From an uncultured Oscillospiraceae bacterium (GTDB taxonomy: Bacteria > Bacillota > Clostridia > Oscillospirales > Acutalibacteraceae): 18,207 nucleotides of DNA. The position numbers were made by a program, and so were the translations under genes. The notes beneath the pieces are model-generated. The model worked only from the letters and a program-made list of their open reading frames with translations. It had not been told where the DNA came from and did not search any database. This document shows, piece after piece, positions 1 to 6,676 of this stretch. How positions within the stretch are numbered: position 1 is the first letter of the stretch; every line of letters starts with the position of its first letter. The stretch spans positions 1-18,207 of the forward strand of contig CABUYS010000017.1 of the NCBI GenBank assembly GCA_902495835.1. The letters run 5' to 3'.

Positions 1-10
1 CATGTAAAGC

Positions 11-781
11 TTACATTACTGCGGAAATATAAAAATTCCCAGTTTCACTGCTTTTAGTAAGCTTGTACTTTGCAAATTTTTCAACTTTGTTTGGGGTTAC
101 TTTATTCATTTCGCAGTTAAATTGATTTTTCGGCGAAACATATCCGACATTTAAAAAAACTTCATCGTTGTGTTTTAAAGCTTTTACGGTGTGAGGGACA
201 TATCCCCCTACTCCGCTGACTGGAGCAATAGTAAATTCCCTTTTAAAATGATTATATTTATAAAACGAACCGCTCATATCTTGAAGATTGTTCAAACAAA
301 TACCGTCTCCGAAAAGTTTTTTCGCGGTACGCTCAACTTCATTATAAGAAAGTACAAGCATGCCGTCATCATCGAACTTAGATTCATCAAATTTATTTCT
401 CATAGCACAGTCCCACAGCGAAGCTTCCGTCACCGTTTTGATATCCGGAGGAGTTTTTTCATTAAAAGGACTGGGGTCCTGCATAACCACAGGCCAAATA
501 AAATTATCATAACTTTTGAAATCCCGATATTCATCGGTTTTATCAAAAAAACCCGAACCCAGTGCAAACATTATCAAAAAAGCGGTCAAAACCAAACAAG
601 CAAAAGCAAATCGGAAAATTTTAAAAGCTAAATCTCTTTTTGAATTAATTTTATCGTTAATACGATACCGCTTGCCTCGTTTTGAAATAAACGCTCTTTT
701 TGAAGGCTTTGTTTCGCAGCTTTTTTGACCTGGATTAAACATAAAATAATTAAATTTTCTTTTTCTTTTATATTTATACAT
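11..781 (-). CDS. Membrane-anchored conserved clostridial protein of unknown function
   Basis: Encodes 256 residues and is complete (stop at 11-13). The first ~53 residues are very basic, followed by one hydrophobic segment at about 54-76 and then an acidic soluble region, so a type II single-pass protein with its C-terminal domain outside the membrane is likely. The C-terminal ~120 residues (Tyr-Asn-Glu-Val-Glu then Ala-Lys-Lys-Leu-Phe-Gly, a Pro-Val-Ser-Gly-Val-Gly-Gly segment, a Val-Gly-Tyr-Val strand and a final Asn-Phe-Tyr-Ile-Ser-Ala) look like a recurrent membrane-anchored family of Clostridia without an assigned function; this is recognition from memory. A GGGGCGGG stretch lies about 8 bases before the ATG. 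A possible promoter (TTGACA, 18-base spacer, TGTTAA) lies in the upstream spacer. Codon 14 is an alternative ATG but has no better ribosome site. No role can be assigned. Confidence 0.8.
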   Translation of the reverse strand: MYKYKRKRKFNYFMFNPGQKSCETKPSKRAFISKRGKRYRINDKINSKRDLAFKIFRFAFACLVLTAFLIMFALGSGFFDKTDEYRDFKSYDNFIWPVVMQDPSPFNEKTPPDIKTVTEASLWDCAMRNKFDESKFDDDGMLVLSYNEVERTAKKLFGDGICLNNLQDMSGSFYKYNHFKREFTIAPVSGVGGYVPHTVKALKHNDEVFLNVGYVSPKNQFNCEMNKVTPNKVEKFAKYKLTKSSETGNFYISAVM

Positions 782-921
782 AAATTCAATCCCGCCCCAA
801 CAAACACTAAGTGATTTTCACACTTGTTAATTCATTTATAAGTATAAATTAACACAGTAAAATCAAAAGTTTTGTCAAAAGCTGAATGTAAATTTTTAAA
901 ACTTTTTCAAAAAAACAAGCT

Positions 922-943
922 AAATAACGGTAATTAGTTATTT
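922..943 (-). terminator. Possible weak terminator after the GNAT gene
   Basis: A 7-bp AT-rich inverted repeat (AAATAAC / GTTATTT, 8-base loop) lies 34 bases past the acetyltransferase stop codon. On the minus strand a run of seven T begins about six bases after the stem. The stem is weak, so this is tentative. Confidence 0.3.
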
Positions 944-976
944 AATTGACGAAAAAAGCTGTCATACATCTTTAAT

Positions 977-1504
977 TTATAGATTTATCCAGTATTTTTC
1001 TACATTAACGTCCTCTTTTTCGGAATATTCAATGGATTCTAAAACTCCGCCGTTCGCGAGGATAACTCTTTTGCTTCCCTCATTGCCCGCATTGCAAAGT
1101 AGCAAAAGCTTTTTGATTCCTTCGCAAGAACACTTAACAAGCATGTCCGAAAGCATTCTTTTGGCGTATCCTTTTCGCCTTTCCGCAGGACGTATGCAGT
1201 AGCCTATGTTGCCGTAATTTTTTACAATCTCACTTACCGAATTGTTCCTGTACTGAATCATCCCGACAACTGAATTATCTTCTTCTCTCACGTAAACGCA
1301 TTGAAACGAAGGTGGATTTCCGTCGAAATCTTTTTTGTTTTCTCGGGAAAAGTTCAGCGAATCCAACCATTTTTTAGGGTCGGAATAGTTTTTCAAGTTG
1401 CTGCTGCCGTTAATTTCATCGCCGTAGTCTAAAAATTCTTGTCTAAAATTCGAAATATCACTTAGCATCGTGTAATCGGGAATTTTTAAACAAAACCCAC
1501 TCAC
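977..1504 (-). CDS. GNAT-family N-acetyltransferase (RimJ/RimL-like)
   Basis: Encodes 175 residues, the usual size of a single-domain GNAT enzyme, which moves acetyl from acetyl-CoA to an amine. The core is visible: a beta strand Val-Val-Gly-Met-Ile-Gln-Tyr, then Asn-Ile-Gly-Tyr-Cys-Ile-Arg-Pro, then the acetyl-CoA pyrophosphate loop Arg-Arg-Lys-Gly-Tyr-Ala (the R/QxxGxG/A signature). The later helix and the Ala-Asn-Gly-Gly-Val-Leu-Glu segment match the RimJ/RimL-type subgroup (acetyltransf_3). The start is GTG at 1504, chosen because AAAGGTGAT precedes it at good spacing. The gene stands alone behind its own consensus promoter. Substrate (protein N-terminus, antibiotic or small amine) cannot be told from sequence. 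Confidence 0.85.
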   Translation of the reverse strand: MSGFCLKIPDYTMLSDISNFRQEFLDYGDEINGSSNLKNYSDPKKWLDSLNFSRENKKDFDGNPPSFQCVYVREEDNSVVGMIQYRNNSVSEIVKNYGNIGYCIRPAERRKGYAKRMLSDMLVKCSCEGIKKLLLLCNAGNEGSKRVILANGGVLESIEYSEKEDVNVEKYWINL

Positions 1505-1557
1505 TTTATCATCACCTTTAAAAAATATAATATAAAATTACTATTATGTATAAATTT

Positions 1558-1586
1558 ATTATATAACCCAGAAGCTCTGATGTCAA
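1558..1586 (-). promoter_or_regulatory. Consensus housekeeping promoter for the GNAT gene
   Basis: On the minus strand TTGACA (1581-1586), a 17-base spacer and TATAAT (1558-1563) give a perfect sigma-A type promoter. Transcription would start near 1550, leaving a leader of about 45 bases before the GTG at 1504. Confidence 0.85.
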
Positions 1587-1652
1587 TTTTTATTGTTTAT
1601 ACATAAAATAAAGTGACGCATAAATTGTCGATTTTAAAAACTTTAATAGCAA

Positions 1653-1680
1653 AACCCCACACAGTAACCTGTGCAGGGTT
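1653..1680 (-). terminator. Rho-independent terminator after the 1931-2542 gene
   Basis: A 12-bp stem (AACCCCACACAG on +, two wobble pairs) closes a 4-base loop. On the minus strand the stem runs into TTTTGCTATT. A near copy lies at 2679-2708 behind the neighbouring paralog, so the terminator was duplicated with the gene. Confidence 0.75.
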
Positions 1681-1930
1681 AATTGCTATAAGCATAAATG
1701 CATCAAACTCAGAAATTAATTTTTCATTCATGAATGCTATAACTATATCATAGAATTTTTGATGATTTTTTTAAAAACAAAGGCATAATAACATTGGTAA
1801 AACCATAGGAAATACTTTCAGGAACAACAACAGCATGAGTAGAAACAACGGCAATTTCAGAAGCAGCTGCTGCCGCAAGAGAAACACCAGATTCACTCAA
1901 ATTACCATTGAAAGAAATATCTTGTAAACT
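1681..1930 (-). pseudogene. Decayed second domain of the 1931-2542 secreted protein
   Basis: Immediately past the TAA of the upstream gene the same frame stays open for 60 codons (1930 down to 1751, TGA at 1748-1750) and encodes a linker ending Val-Pro-Glu-Ser-Ile...Leu-Phe-Leu-Lys-Lys. At a run of seven A (1766-1772, T on +) the homology moves to another frame, which encodes NHQKFYDIVIAFMNEKLI followed by an Ala-Phe-Met segment. This matches NHQECYDVVIALMNEKLI in repeat 2 of the 2781-4070 protein (residues 294-311). Homology stops about 10 residues later and the sequence enters the terminator hairpin, so roughly the last 110 residues of the domain are missing. There is no start codon with a ribosome site and no signal peptide. 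It reads as the stranded C-terminal half of a formerly two-domain protein. Confidence 0.75.
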
Positions 1931-2542
1931 TTAATCATCTGTAAAAATGAAACGGCTAATACCTATCTCATTTTTTGGATTTAATTTTTCCAAAGAATCT
2001 TCCAGCGTAGAATAATCCCCTTTGGAAATGTGATCACGATAATCGTCAAACAAAAATGATATAGCTCTATCTTCCATTTCATTACAACGCATATCATCAC
2101 TAGGACCCAAACAGTATATACAAAAATTTTCCATTTTTTCTTTATCCCATTTTCCGGTGGTAATAGATTTTTCTATATCAGATTCTTTAAACATCCATTC
2201 GAGTTTACATAATTCTACCATCTGGTCTAATACTACAATCATATATGCAGTAAGTAAACTAATTTTCTTTTCTTTATATAATTTCATAACCATGTCATAA
2301 AGTTCTTGATGATATTTGAAATAATCTTTTTCATGGTCTTCGTCATAAACTATTTGATGGTTTCTATGAATAAGAGGGACAATTTTTTTAACAACAACAT
2401 CATCATCAGCAGCAGCACCTGAAAAATCTGCACCGTATTCCTCGCGATTGGAAGAAGCGTTAACTAAAGTAGGAGCAAGTACTCCGGAAACTGAGGCTAA
2501 AACACATAAAGTTGATAAAAATCTTTTAACATTTGATTTCAT
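1931..2542 (-). CDS. Secreted one-repeat paralog, probably truncated two-domain protein
   Basis: Encodes 203 residues. Residues 1-29 form a Sec signal peptide (Lys-rich start, hydrophobic core, Val-Asn-Ala cleavage site). The mature N-terminus Ser-Ser-Asn-Arg-Glu-Glu-Tyr-Gly-Ala-Asp-Phe is shared with two neighbours. Residues ~52-192 hold one copy of an alpha-rich domain found twice in the 2781-4070 protein: landmarks are Asn-His-Gln, Tyr-Asp, Ala-Tyr-Met, Leu-Asp-Gln, Trp-Met-Phe, Ile-Thr-Thr-Gly-Lys-Trp and the closing Ser-Leu-Glu-Lys-Leu-Asn-Pro. The ATG is preceded by AAAGGATG, as in the paralogs, and by an extended -10 promoter. After the TAA the same frame continues as a remnant of a second domain (1681-1930). 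I recognise no known family; the protein is probably exported and soluble. Confidence 0.8.
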   Translation of the reverse strand: MKSNVKRFLSTLCVLASVSGVLAPTLVNASSNREEYGADFSGAAADDDVVVKKIVPLIHRNHQIVYDEDHEKDYFKYHQELYDMVMKLYKEKKISLLTAYMIVVLDQMVELCKLEWMFKESDIEKSITTGKWDKEKMENFCIYCLGPSDDMRCNEMEDRAISFLFDDYRDHISKGDYSTLEDSLEKLNPKNEIGISRFIFTDD

Positions 2543-2577
2543 AAATACAACATCCTTTTTTAAAAAATTATATACTT

Positions 2578-2605
2578 ATTATACCATATTTTTAAATTAA
2601 ATCAA
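2578..2605 (-). promoter_or_regulatory. Extended -10 promoter of the 1931-2542 gene
   Basis: Minus strand: TTGATT (2600-2605), 16-base spacer, TGG-TATAAT (-10 at 2578-2583). The -10 lies 36 bases upstream of the ATG. It closely resembles the promoter of the peptide array at 7487-7515. Confidence 0.7.
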
Positions 2606-2678
2606 ATATATATTTAGCAATAAATTTAAAATTTCTAATTTTTATAAAATTACGCAACATTATGCAAAAATTAATAGC

Positions 2679-2708
2679 AAACCCCACACAGTAACCTGTG
2701 AAGGGTTT
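2679..2708 (-). terminator. Terminator after the 2781-4070 gene
   Basis: A 13-bp stem with one mismatch (AAACCCCACACAG on +, 4-base loop TAAC) lies about 70 bases past the stop codon. The stem and loop are almost identical to the terminator at 1653-1680. Confidence 0.65.
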
Positions 2709-2780
2709 TAAAAATATTTTCATAGTATAAAATATTAATTTTAAAGTTATCAATGCTATAACGAAAATTTTTAGACTTAA

Positions 2781-4070
2781 TTACGCAAGACCTTCAGTAT
2801 TACTTGGATTTAATTCTTCTAAAGCTTTTTCTAAATCCTTTATAACCTCTTTCTGCTCATCAGAAATCCTATCTTTATCGGTGTAAATAAAAAATTTACG
2901 TTCGCGTTCATGACTATAGAGTTTAAAAAATAAATCAGTAGCTCTGCGCTCTAAATAATCACCCGAAGTAGCTACACCATGACACCTTTCTACTAATTCA
3001 TACAATTTATCGCAACAGAGTTTTAAATGGTAAAAACAATAATAACTCGTTGACTCAAAATACTCATAAATATCTTTATACTCTGCGTTTTGTATCGTTT
3101 GATTAAATATTATATACATAAACGCCTCAGGTTCTGTGATTAATTTTTCATTCATGAGCGCTATAACTACATCATAGCATTCTTGATGATTTTCGTTACG
3201 TAAATGAGATAGGATAATTTCGATAGGTTGGCGAACTTTAACCGGAGAACCATCTTTATCAGATGGAGAATCTTTATCCAAACACTTACTGTAATTTTTA
3301 CCACCAAACACAAGACCTTTAGGGTTACTTGGATTTAATTTTTCCAAAGATTCTTCTAGTTTAGTATTTTTCCAATCTCGAGAGAAATAACATGCAGCGT
3401 ATTTAATTTTAAAAATCCGTCCGGCTCTAACTTCTAAATCATTACCCCTATTTATCGCATATTTAAAGGTGTATTTTATATTTTCAATTATAGCTAGAGA
3501 TTTTTTGTCATATTTTTTCCAATTTCCGGTGGTAATAGCATCTTTTATTTCAGAATTACTAAAAATCCATTCGTCATTCTTCTTACCCAACTTTATCAAT
3601 TGGTCTAATTCTATAACCATAAATGCATGAAACTTATGCAGTTGTCCATTTTTTACATATTTCATAACTTCGTCATAGAGTGCTTGATGGTTTCTTTTAC
3701 GCATCAAAGAGATAATACTGTCGGCAATAGAATCCGAAACAGCAGGAATTGGAGTGTCTAAAACAAAACCCGGAATATTAGGAGTGACTGCATCTAAAAC
3801 ACCTTCACTGCATTTCTGGTCAGTAGAATCAGGAGTGACTGCATCTGAAACGCCTTCACCGCATTCCTCAGGAGTAAAATCAGAAGTATCCGCATCTGAA
3901 ACATCTCCACTGCGTTCCCCACAAGCAGAATTAGGAGTAGGCGCACTTGGAAAGTCTACACCGTATTCCTCGTGAGTGGAAGAAGCGTTAACTAAATTAG
4001 GAGCAAATACTCCTGAAACCGAGGCTAAAACGCATAAGGTTGATAAAAATTTTTTAGCATTTAATTTCAT
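2781..4070 (-). CDS. Secreted two-repeat protein of the local paralog family
   Basis: Encodes 429 residues from the ATG at 4070. A GTG two codons upstream is in frame, but the paralogs all begin Met-Lys-Leu/Ser-Asn and the GGGATG ribosome site fits the ATG. Residues 1-29 are the signal peptide, and 30-40 contain the family sequence SSTHEEYGVDF. Residues ~50-100 are a low-complexity linker with three degenerate Cys-Gly/Ser-Glu...Val-x-Asp-Ala repeats. Two related ~140-residue domains follow (about 115-253 and 283-426), each opening near Asn-His-Gln...Tyr-Asp and closing with Leu-Glu-Lys/Glu-Leu-Asn-Pro-Ser-Asn. The second domain holds a cluster of Cys residues (345-363). No catalytic motif or known domain is recognised. 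Export is likely; surface attachment is not evident (no LPxTG, lipobox or C-terminal TM). Confidence 0.85.
   Translation of the reverse strand: MKLNAKKFLSTLCVLASVSGVFAPNLVNASSTHEEYGVDFPSAPTPNSACGERSGDVSDADTSDFTPEECGEGVSDAVTPDSTDQKCSEGVLDAVTPNIPGFVLDTPIPAVSDSIADSIISLMRKRNHQALYDEVMKYVKNGQLHKFHAFMVIELDQLIKLGKKNDEWIFSNSEIKDAITTGNWKKYDKKSLAIIENIKYTFKYAINRGNDLEVRAGRIFKIKYAACYFSRDWKNTKLEESLEKLNPSNPKGLVFGGKNYSKCLDKDSPSDKDGSPVKVRQPIEIILSHLRNENHQECYDVVIALMNEKLITEPEAFMYIIFNQTIQNAEYKDIYEYFESTSYYCFYHLKLCCDKLYELVERCHGVATSGDYLERRATDLFFKLYSHERERKFFIYTDKDRISDEQKEVIKDLEKALEELNPSNTEGLA
3770..3923 (-). repeat. Degenerate tandem repeat (51-60 bases) in the secreted-protein linker
   Basis: Three imperfect units (residues 50-69, 70-86 and 87-100 of the 429-aa protein) share Cys-Gly/Ser-Glu, then Val-Ser/Leu-Asp-Ala and Thr-Pro. 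Units are 17-20 codons long, each carrying one Cys at its start. Confidence 0.6.
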
Positions 4071-4107
4071 AAACACAACATCCCTTACAAAAAATTTTAC
4101 ACTATTG

Positions 4108-4137
4108 TATATATCATGTTGTTAAATTAAAATACAA
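4108..4137 (-). promoter_or_regulatory. Probable extended -10 promoter of the 2781-4070 gene
   Basis: Minus strand TG-A-TATATA (-10 at 4108-4113) lies about 38 bases upstream of the ATG, the same position as in the paralogs. TTGTAT at 4132-4137 is a possible -35 with an 18-base spacer. Weaker than the paralog promoters. Confidence 0.45.
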
Positions 4138-4269
4138 GATATATTTGATGATAAACCTGAAATTCTAAAATTTTTATAAAATTAAGCAAAAAAATAATCA
4201 TTAATACAAACATAATTACATATTTTATCAATTGGTGAAAAAATCAAATATTTAATCAAAGCACAACAA

Positions 4270-4305
4270 AATAGCCCTCACGTAATTGTTTACGCAAAGG
4301 CTATT
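4270..4305 (-). terminator. Terminator after the 4326-5108 gene
   Basis: A 16-bp stem with wobble pairs (AATAGCCCTCACGTAA on +) and a 4-base loop begins 20 bases past the stop codon. On the minus strand the stem is followed by TTTGTTGTG. Confidence 0.75.
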
Positions 4306-4325
4306 ATTTTAAAGCAATTTAAAAA

Positions 4326-5108
4326 TCACAAAAAAATCTTTTGCTTTAACATCCAATCTAATTCATATGTAATAAATATAGATTCTACCAACCTATCATG
4401 GCTCCATCTAAAGCCAGTCGAATCTTCACCTTTTAAGATTCTTTCTTTTAAAGTATACCACACTCCAAATGCTTTTGCCCAATATTCTTTATCTTTATCT
4501 TTATCTTTATCTTTTTCTGACTCCCATTGTTCACATGCAATTTTCATTCTTTCAATCTGAGTATAAAATTCTTCTTCAATAAATTCTAAGAATTTTTTCA
4601 TACCAGTTTCTTTATTTTCTTCAGTTTCTAAAAATTTTTTAATGACATCTTCTTTAATTTCACTATCATTTACAGTATAATCCTTAAACCTCTTCACGTA
4701 TTCATTGCTTGCGAGTAAATTATAAAAATGTACAAGCATAATTATTTTAACCATATTTTCTCTACTAAGATCACCGAGCCTCATGTCCCATACAGCCCTA
4801 TTAAAAAAACCTTCTCCACGTCCTTCATAATTCATAGCAGAACGTACAGTTTCAATCCAAATTTCTCCATAAGGATTCTTTCCTTTGTACACAGTTGGAA
4901 CAACATCAGAACTTGAATAACATGGTGGCAAATAAGGACTCACTTCAATATCGGAATTATCGGCTTCATCAGGAGCAGCTGAACTTGAAAAATCTCTACC
5001 ATATTCCTCGTGAGTGGAAGAAGCTTTAACTAAAGCAGGAGCAAACATTCCTGAAACAGAAGTTAAAACACATAAAGTTGATAAAAATCTTTTAACATTT
5101 AATTTCAT
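4326..5108 (-). CDS. Secreted paralog with divergent helical body
   Basis: Encodes 260 residues. Residues 1-29 are almost the same signal peptide as in the two downstream paralogs, followed by SSTHEEYGRDFSSSAAPDEA, the shared mature N-terminus. The body is divergent, but Asn-Asp-Ser-Glu-Ile-Lys near residue 147 and the preceding helices appear to align with the first half of the repeat domain in the 429-aa protein. Residues 198-208 are an alternating Lys-Asp tract coded by a hexamer microsatellite. The long charged helices suggest a coiled or helical fold. AAAGGATG precedes the ATG, and the weak -10 (TG-A-TATGAC, 5143-5148) sits at the conserved distance. No enzyme motif is visible and the function is unknown. 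Confidence 0.8.
   Translation of the reverse strand: MKLNVKRFLSTLCVLTSVSGMFAPALVKASSTHEEYGRDFSSSAAPDEADNSDIEVSPYLPPCYSSSDVVPTVYKGKNPYGEIWIETVRSAMNYEGRGEGFFNRAVWDMRLGDLSRENMVKIIMLVHFYNLLASNEYVKRFKDYTVNDSEIKEDVIKKFLETEENKETGMKKFLEFIEEEFYTQIERMKIACEQWESEKDKDKDKDKEYWAKAFGVWYTLKERILKGEDSTGFRWSHDRLVESIFITYELDWMLKQKIFL
4487..4510. repeat. Hexanucleotide microsatellite (CTTTAT)4
   Basis: Four perfect CTTTAT units on + (ATAAAG on the coding strand) encode the alternating Lys-Asp tract of the 260-aa secreted protein. Unit gain or loss keeps frame and only changes tract length. Confidence 0.85.
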
Positions 5109-5187
5109 AAAAACAACATCCTTTTTTTAAAATTATATTACTGTCATATCATATTATTAAATTAAATATAAGGCTCTATTTAGTACT

Positions 5188-5808
5188 TTAATCATGGAAT
5201 GTATAACATCCTCTATTACCTTTTGCACTAATCCACAACGTATCTCCATTAGGATATACTGTTTCCTTATCTCCGTCAGGGTGTATAGTTTCTTTGGTTC
5301 CATCAGGAAGTTCTTTCTTTTTGGTGCCGTTAATATATATCGTTTCTTTAGTTCCGTTAGGATATTCTATTTCTTTGACTTTATTAATATAGACCGTTTC
5401 TTTAGTTCCATCAATAAGTACTCTTTTTACGGTTCCGTCACGAAATTCTGTTTTTTTGGTTCCATTAGAATATATCGTTTCTTTAGTTTCGTTAGGATAC
5501 TCTATTTCTTTAGTTCCACTAGGAGAGACTACTTCTTTAGTCCCGTCAGGATACACTGTCTCTTTAGTTCCATCAGAATGTATTGTTTCTTTGGTTCCGT
5601 TAGTAAACACTTTTTTTATAGTTCCGTCAGGAAGTACCTCTTCTTCTGATAACGTTAGCTCTTTTTTACAATCAGAAGTACTCTCGCATTTTGTATCAGA
5701 AACTACTCCTTTGATTTCTGCTGCACTTGCCAAACTTTGAGTTAAAAATCCTGAAAAAACTGAAGTTAAACATAATACCGATAAAAATTTCTTAGCATTT
5801 AATTTCAT
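5188..5808 (-). CDS. Secreted G-box (TCP10_C-like) 9-residue repeat protein
   Basis: Encodes 206 residues. Residues 1-29/30 are a signal peptide starting MKLNAKKFLS like the neighbours, with a likely cut near Ala-Ser-Ala-Ala. The HEEYG segment is missing. Residues 60-194 are exactly fifteen uninterrupted 9-residue units with consensus P-[DN]-G-T-K-E-[TIV]-[IV]-[YH], then a 12-residue tail with one Cys. This PDGT/PNGT pattern is that of the TCP10_C or G-box repeat known from the centriole proteins CPAP/SAS-4 and from assorted bacterial surface proteins, where each unit gives one strand of an extended single-layer beta sheet. A long, flat, solvent-exposed beta structure outside the cell is therefore likely. 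Ligand and role are unknown. AAAGGAG precedes the ATG, and an extended -10 promoter lies upstream. Confidence 0.85.
   Translation of the reverse strand: MKLNAKKFLSVLCLTSVFSGFLTQSLASAAEIKGVVSDTKCESTSDCKKELTLSEEEVLPDGTIKKVFTNGTKETIHSDGTKETVYPDGTKEVVSPSGTKEIEYPNETKETIYSNGTKKTEFRDGTVKRVLIDGTKETVYINKVKEIEYPNGTKETIYINGTKKKELPDGTKETIHPDGDKETVYPNGDTLWISAKGNRGCYTFHD
5227..5631 (-). repeat. 15 x 27-base tandem coding repeat
   Basis: These 405 bases encode residues 60-194 of the G-box protein as fifteen in-register 27-base units. The units diverge in silent and replacement positions but never in length, which suggests selection on the 9-residue period. Confidence 0.85.
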
Positions 5809-5842
5809 AAATACAATACTCCTTTAAAAAAACTATACCATT

Positions 5843-5871
5843 ATTATACCACATTATTGAATTAAAGTAAA
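5843..5871 (-). promoter_or_regulatory. Extended -10 promoter of the G-box gene
   Basis: Minus strand: TTTACT (5866-5871), 17-base spacer, TGG-TATAAT (-10 at 5843-5848). The extended -10 matches that of the 1931-2542 gene. Confidence 0.7.
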
Positions 5872-5964
5872 TATATATTTAATAATAAATTTTAAAATTA
5901 TTAAAAAAACAAAAAATCAACCCAATTAAATTCTCATCACACAAACTTAGAGTATCAAAAATCT

Positions 5965-6072
5965 TTACTGACAGCTCTTGCGTAGTACTGACGCCAGCGT
6001 TCTAAACATCAAACCCCAATCCGGAAAAAACATCGGATATATATTTTCCAGAAAATAGCAATAAAATTCCAC
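5965..6072 (-). CDS. Possible small peptide gene (35 aa)
   Basis: A 35-residue frame starts at a GTG with GGGAGGG nine bases upstream. The peptide is aromatic and ends with basic residues (Leu-Arg-Lys-Ser-Cys-Gln). It does not share the N- or C-terminal sequences of the array at 6232-7453 and sits 160 bases beyond it. The only support is the strong ribosome-binding sequence, and no properly spaced promoter was found. The rest of the 5872-6231 spacer is AT-rich and shows nothing else. Confidence 0.3.
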   Translation of the reverse strand: MEFYCYFLENIYPMFFPDWGLMFRTLASVLRKSCQ

Positions 6073-6231
6073 GGTAAAATCCCTCCCATTACTATAATAT
6101 TTACTTAACTTTATAAACAAGTGTATTTTACATTGAAAATAATTATTTCAAAAAACAAATTTTGAATATTTTAATTTATTCCATTTAATTATATTAATTT
6201 TTAAACGCAATTTTTTAATCTATACAGTTAC

Positions 6232-6366
6232 TCAATTTAATTGTTTCGATGAATGTCTAACCCGATACTTATATATCAAATTCCGGCAAAACTCCCGTGT
6301 TATAAAAAATGAAAATTGAATACTTTCCCTAATCACAGTTGTTAATAAGTCAAAATATAGATTCAC
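6232..6366 (-). CDS. Small cationic peptide, last gene of the array (type D)
   Basis: A 44-residue frame starting GTG, with GAAAGGAAAATAAT before it, the same ribosome-binding block as the other array members. It opens Met-Asn-Leu-Tyr-Phe-Asp-Leu-Leu, like the MxFFxDL start of the array, but the core is different and Arg-rich (five Arg, two Lys, net about +4). The gap to the preceding gene is 43 bases against ~20 elsewhere. No YRNN-type ending. Probably a diverged family member. Confidence 0.45.
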   Translation of the reverse strand: MNLYFDLLTTVIRESIQFSFFITREFCRNLIYKYRVRHSSKQLN

Positions 6367-6409
6367 ATTATTTTCCTTTCATAAATTAATTATTTCGTTA
6401 TAGATGGTT

Positions 6410-6529
6410 TCACGGTTTCGGTGTAATATGTGTGAATTTCCCCGGTACTCCAAATAAAGTTTCGACATAGACCATAAACATAATACATTTGTAATGTATA
6501 GAAACTGATAAACTATTCAAAAAGCTCAT
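6410..6529 (-). CDS. Small cationic peptide (type C, copy 2)
   Basis: A 39-residue peptide. AAAAGGGAG precedes the ATG. The core His-Tyr-Lys-Cys...Phe-Met-Val-Tyr-Val-Glu-Thr-Leu-Phe-Gly and Gly-Lys-Phe-Thr-His-Ile-Thr-Pro matches the gene at 7152-7295. A TGA cuts it 8 residues before the family ending: the same frame past the stop still reads Arg-Asn-Asn-stop at the expected place. It is therefore either C-terminally shortened or decaying. Confidence 0.55.
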   Translation of the reverse strand: MSFLNSLSVSIHYKCIMFMVYVETLFGVPGKFTHITPKP

Positions 6530-6550
6530 ACAAATCTCCCTTTTCATAAA

Positions 6551-6664
6551 TTAATCACCACGATGTGGAGGTATAATTTTTATACAATTCTTGAACATTA
6601 TCGAAGACAAAAACAACACAAATTTAGAACACTCATAACGTATAAATCCTGATAAAAAACTCAT
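6551..6664 (-). CDS. Small cationic peptide (type B, copy 2)
   Basis: A 37-residue peptide, MSFLSGFIRYECSKFVLFL at its start, ending Pro-Pro-His-Arg-Gly-Asp. It pairs with the type B gene at 6841-6963 through Arg-x-Glu-x-Ser-Lys-Phe-Val-Leu-Phe-Leu. Ribosome site AAAATGAGA is weaker than in the other copies. Only 12 bases separate it from the preceding gene. Net charge about +3. No signal peptide. Confidence 0.55.
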   Translation of the reverse strand: MSFLSGFIRYECSKFVLFLSSIMFKNCIKIIPPHRGD

Positions 6665-6676
6665 ATAATCTCATTT

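Noticed and set aside
191..631. 146-codon + strand frame at the left edge
   Set aside because: It is antisense to the membrane-anchored gene, has no ribosome site or recognisable motif, and reads as a shadow frame.
5194..5740. Long open frames on the + strand opposite the G-box gene
   Set aside because: They arise because the 27-base repeat keeps all frames periodic. They have no ribosome site, and the coding evidence (signal peptide, promoter, 9-residue motif) is all on the minus strand.
5965..6120. Promoter for the 35-codon frame (TTGTTT, 18 bases, TATAGT)
   Set aside because: The -10 would place the transcription start inside the ribosome site, so it was not listed.
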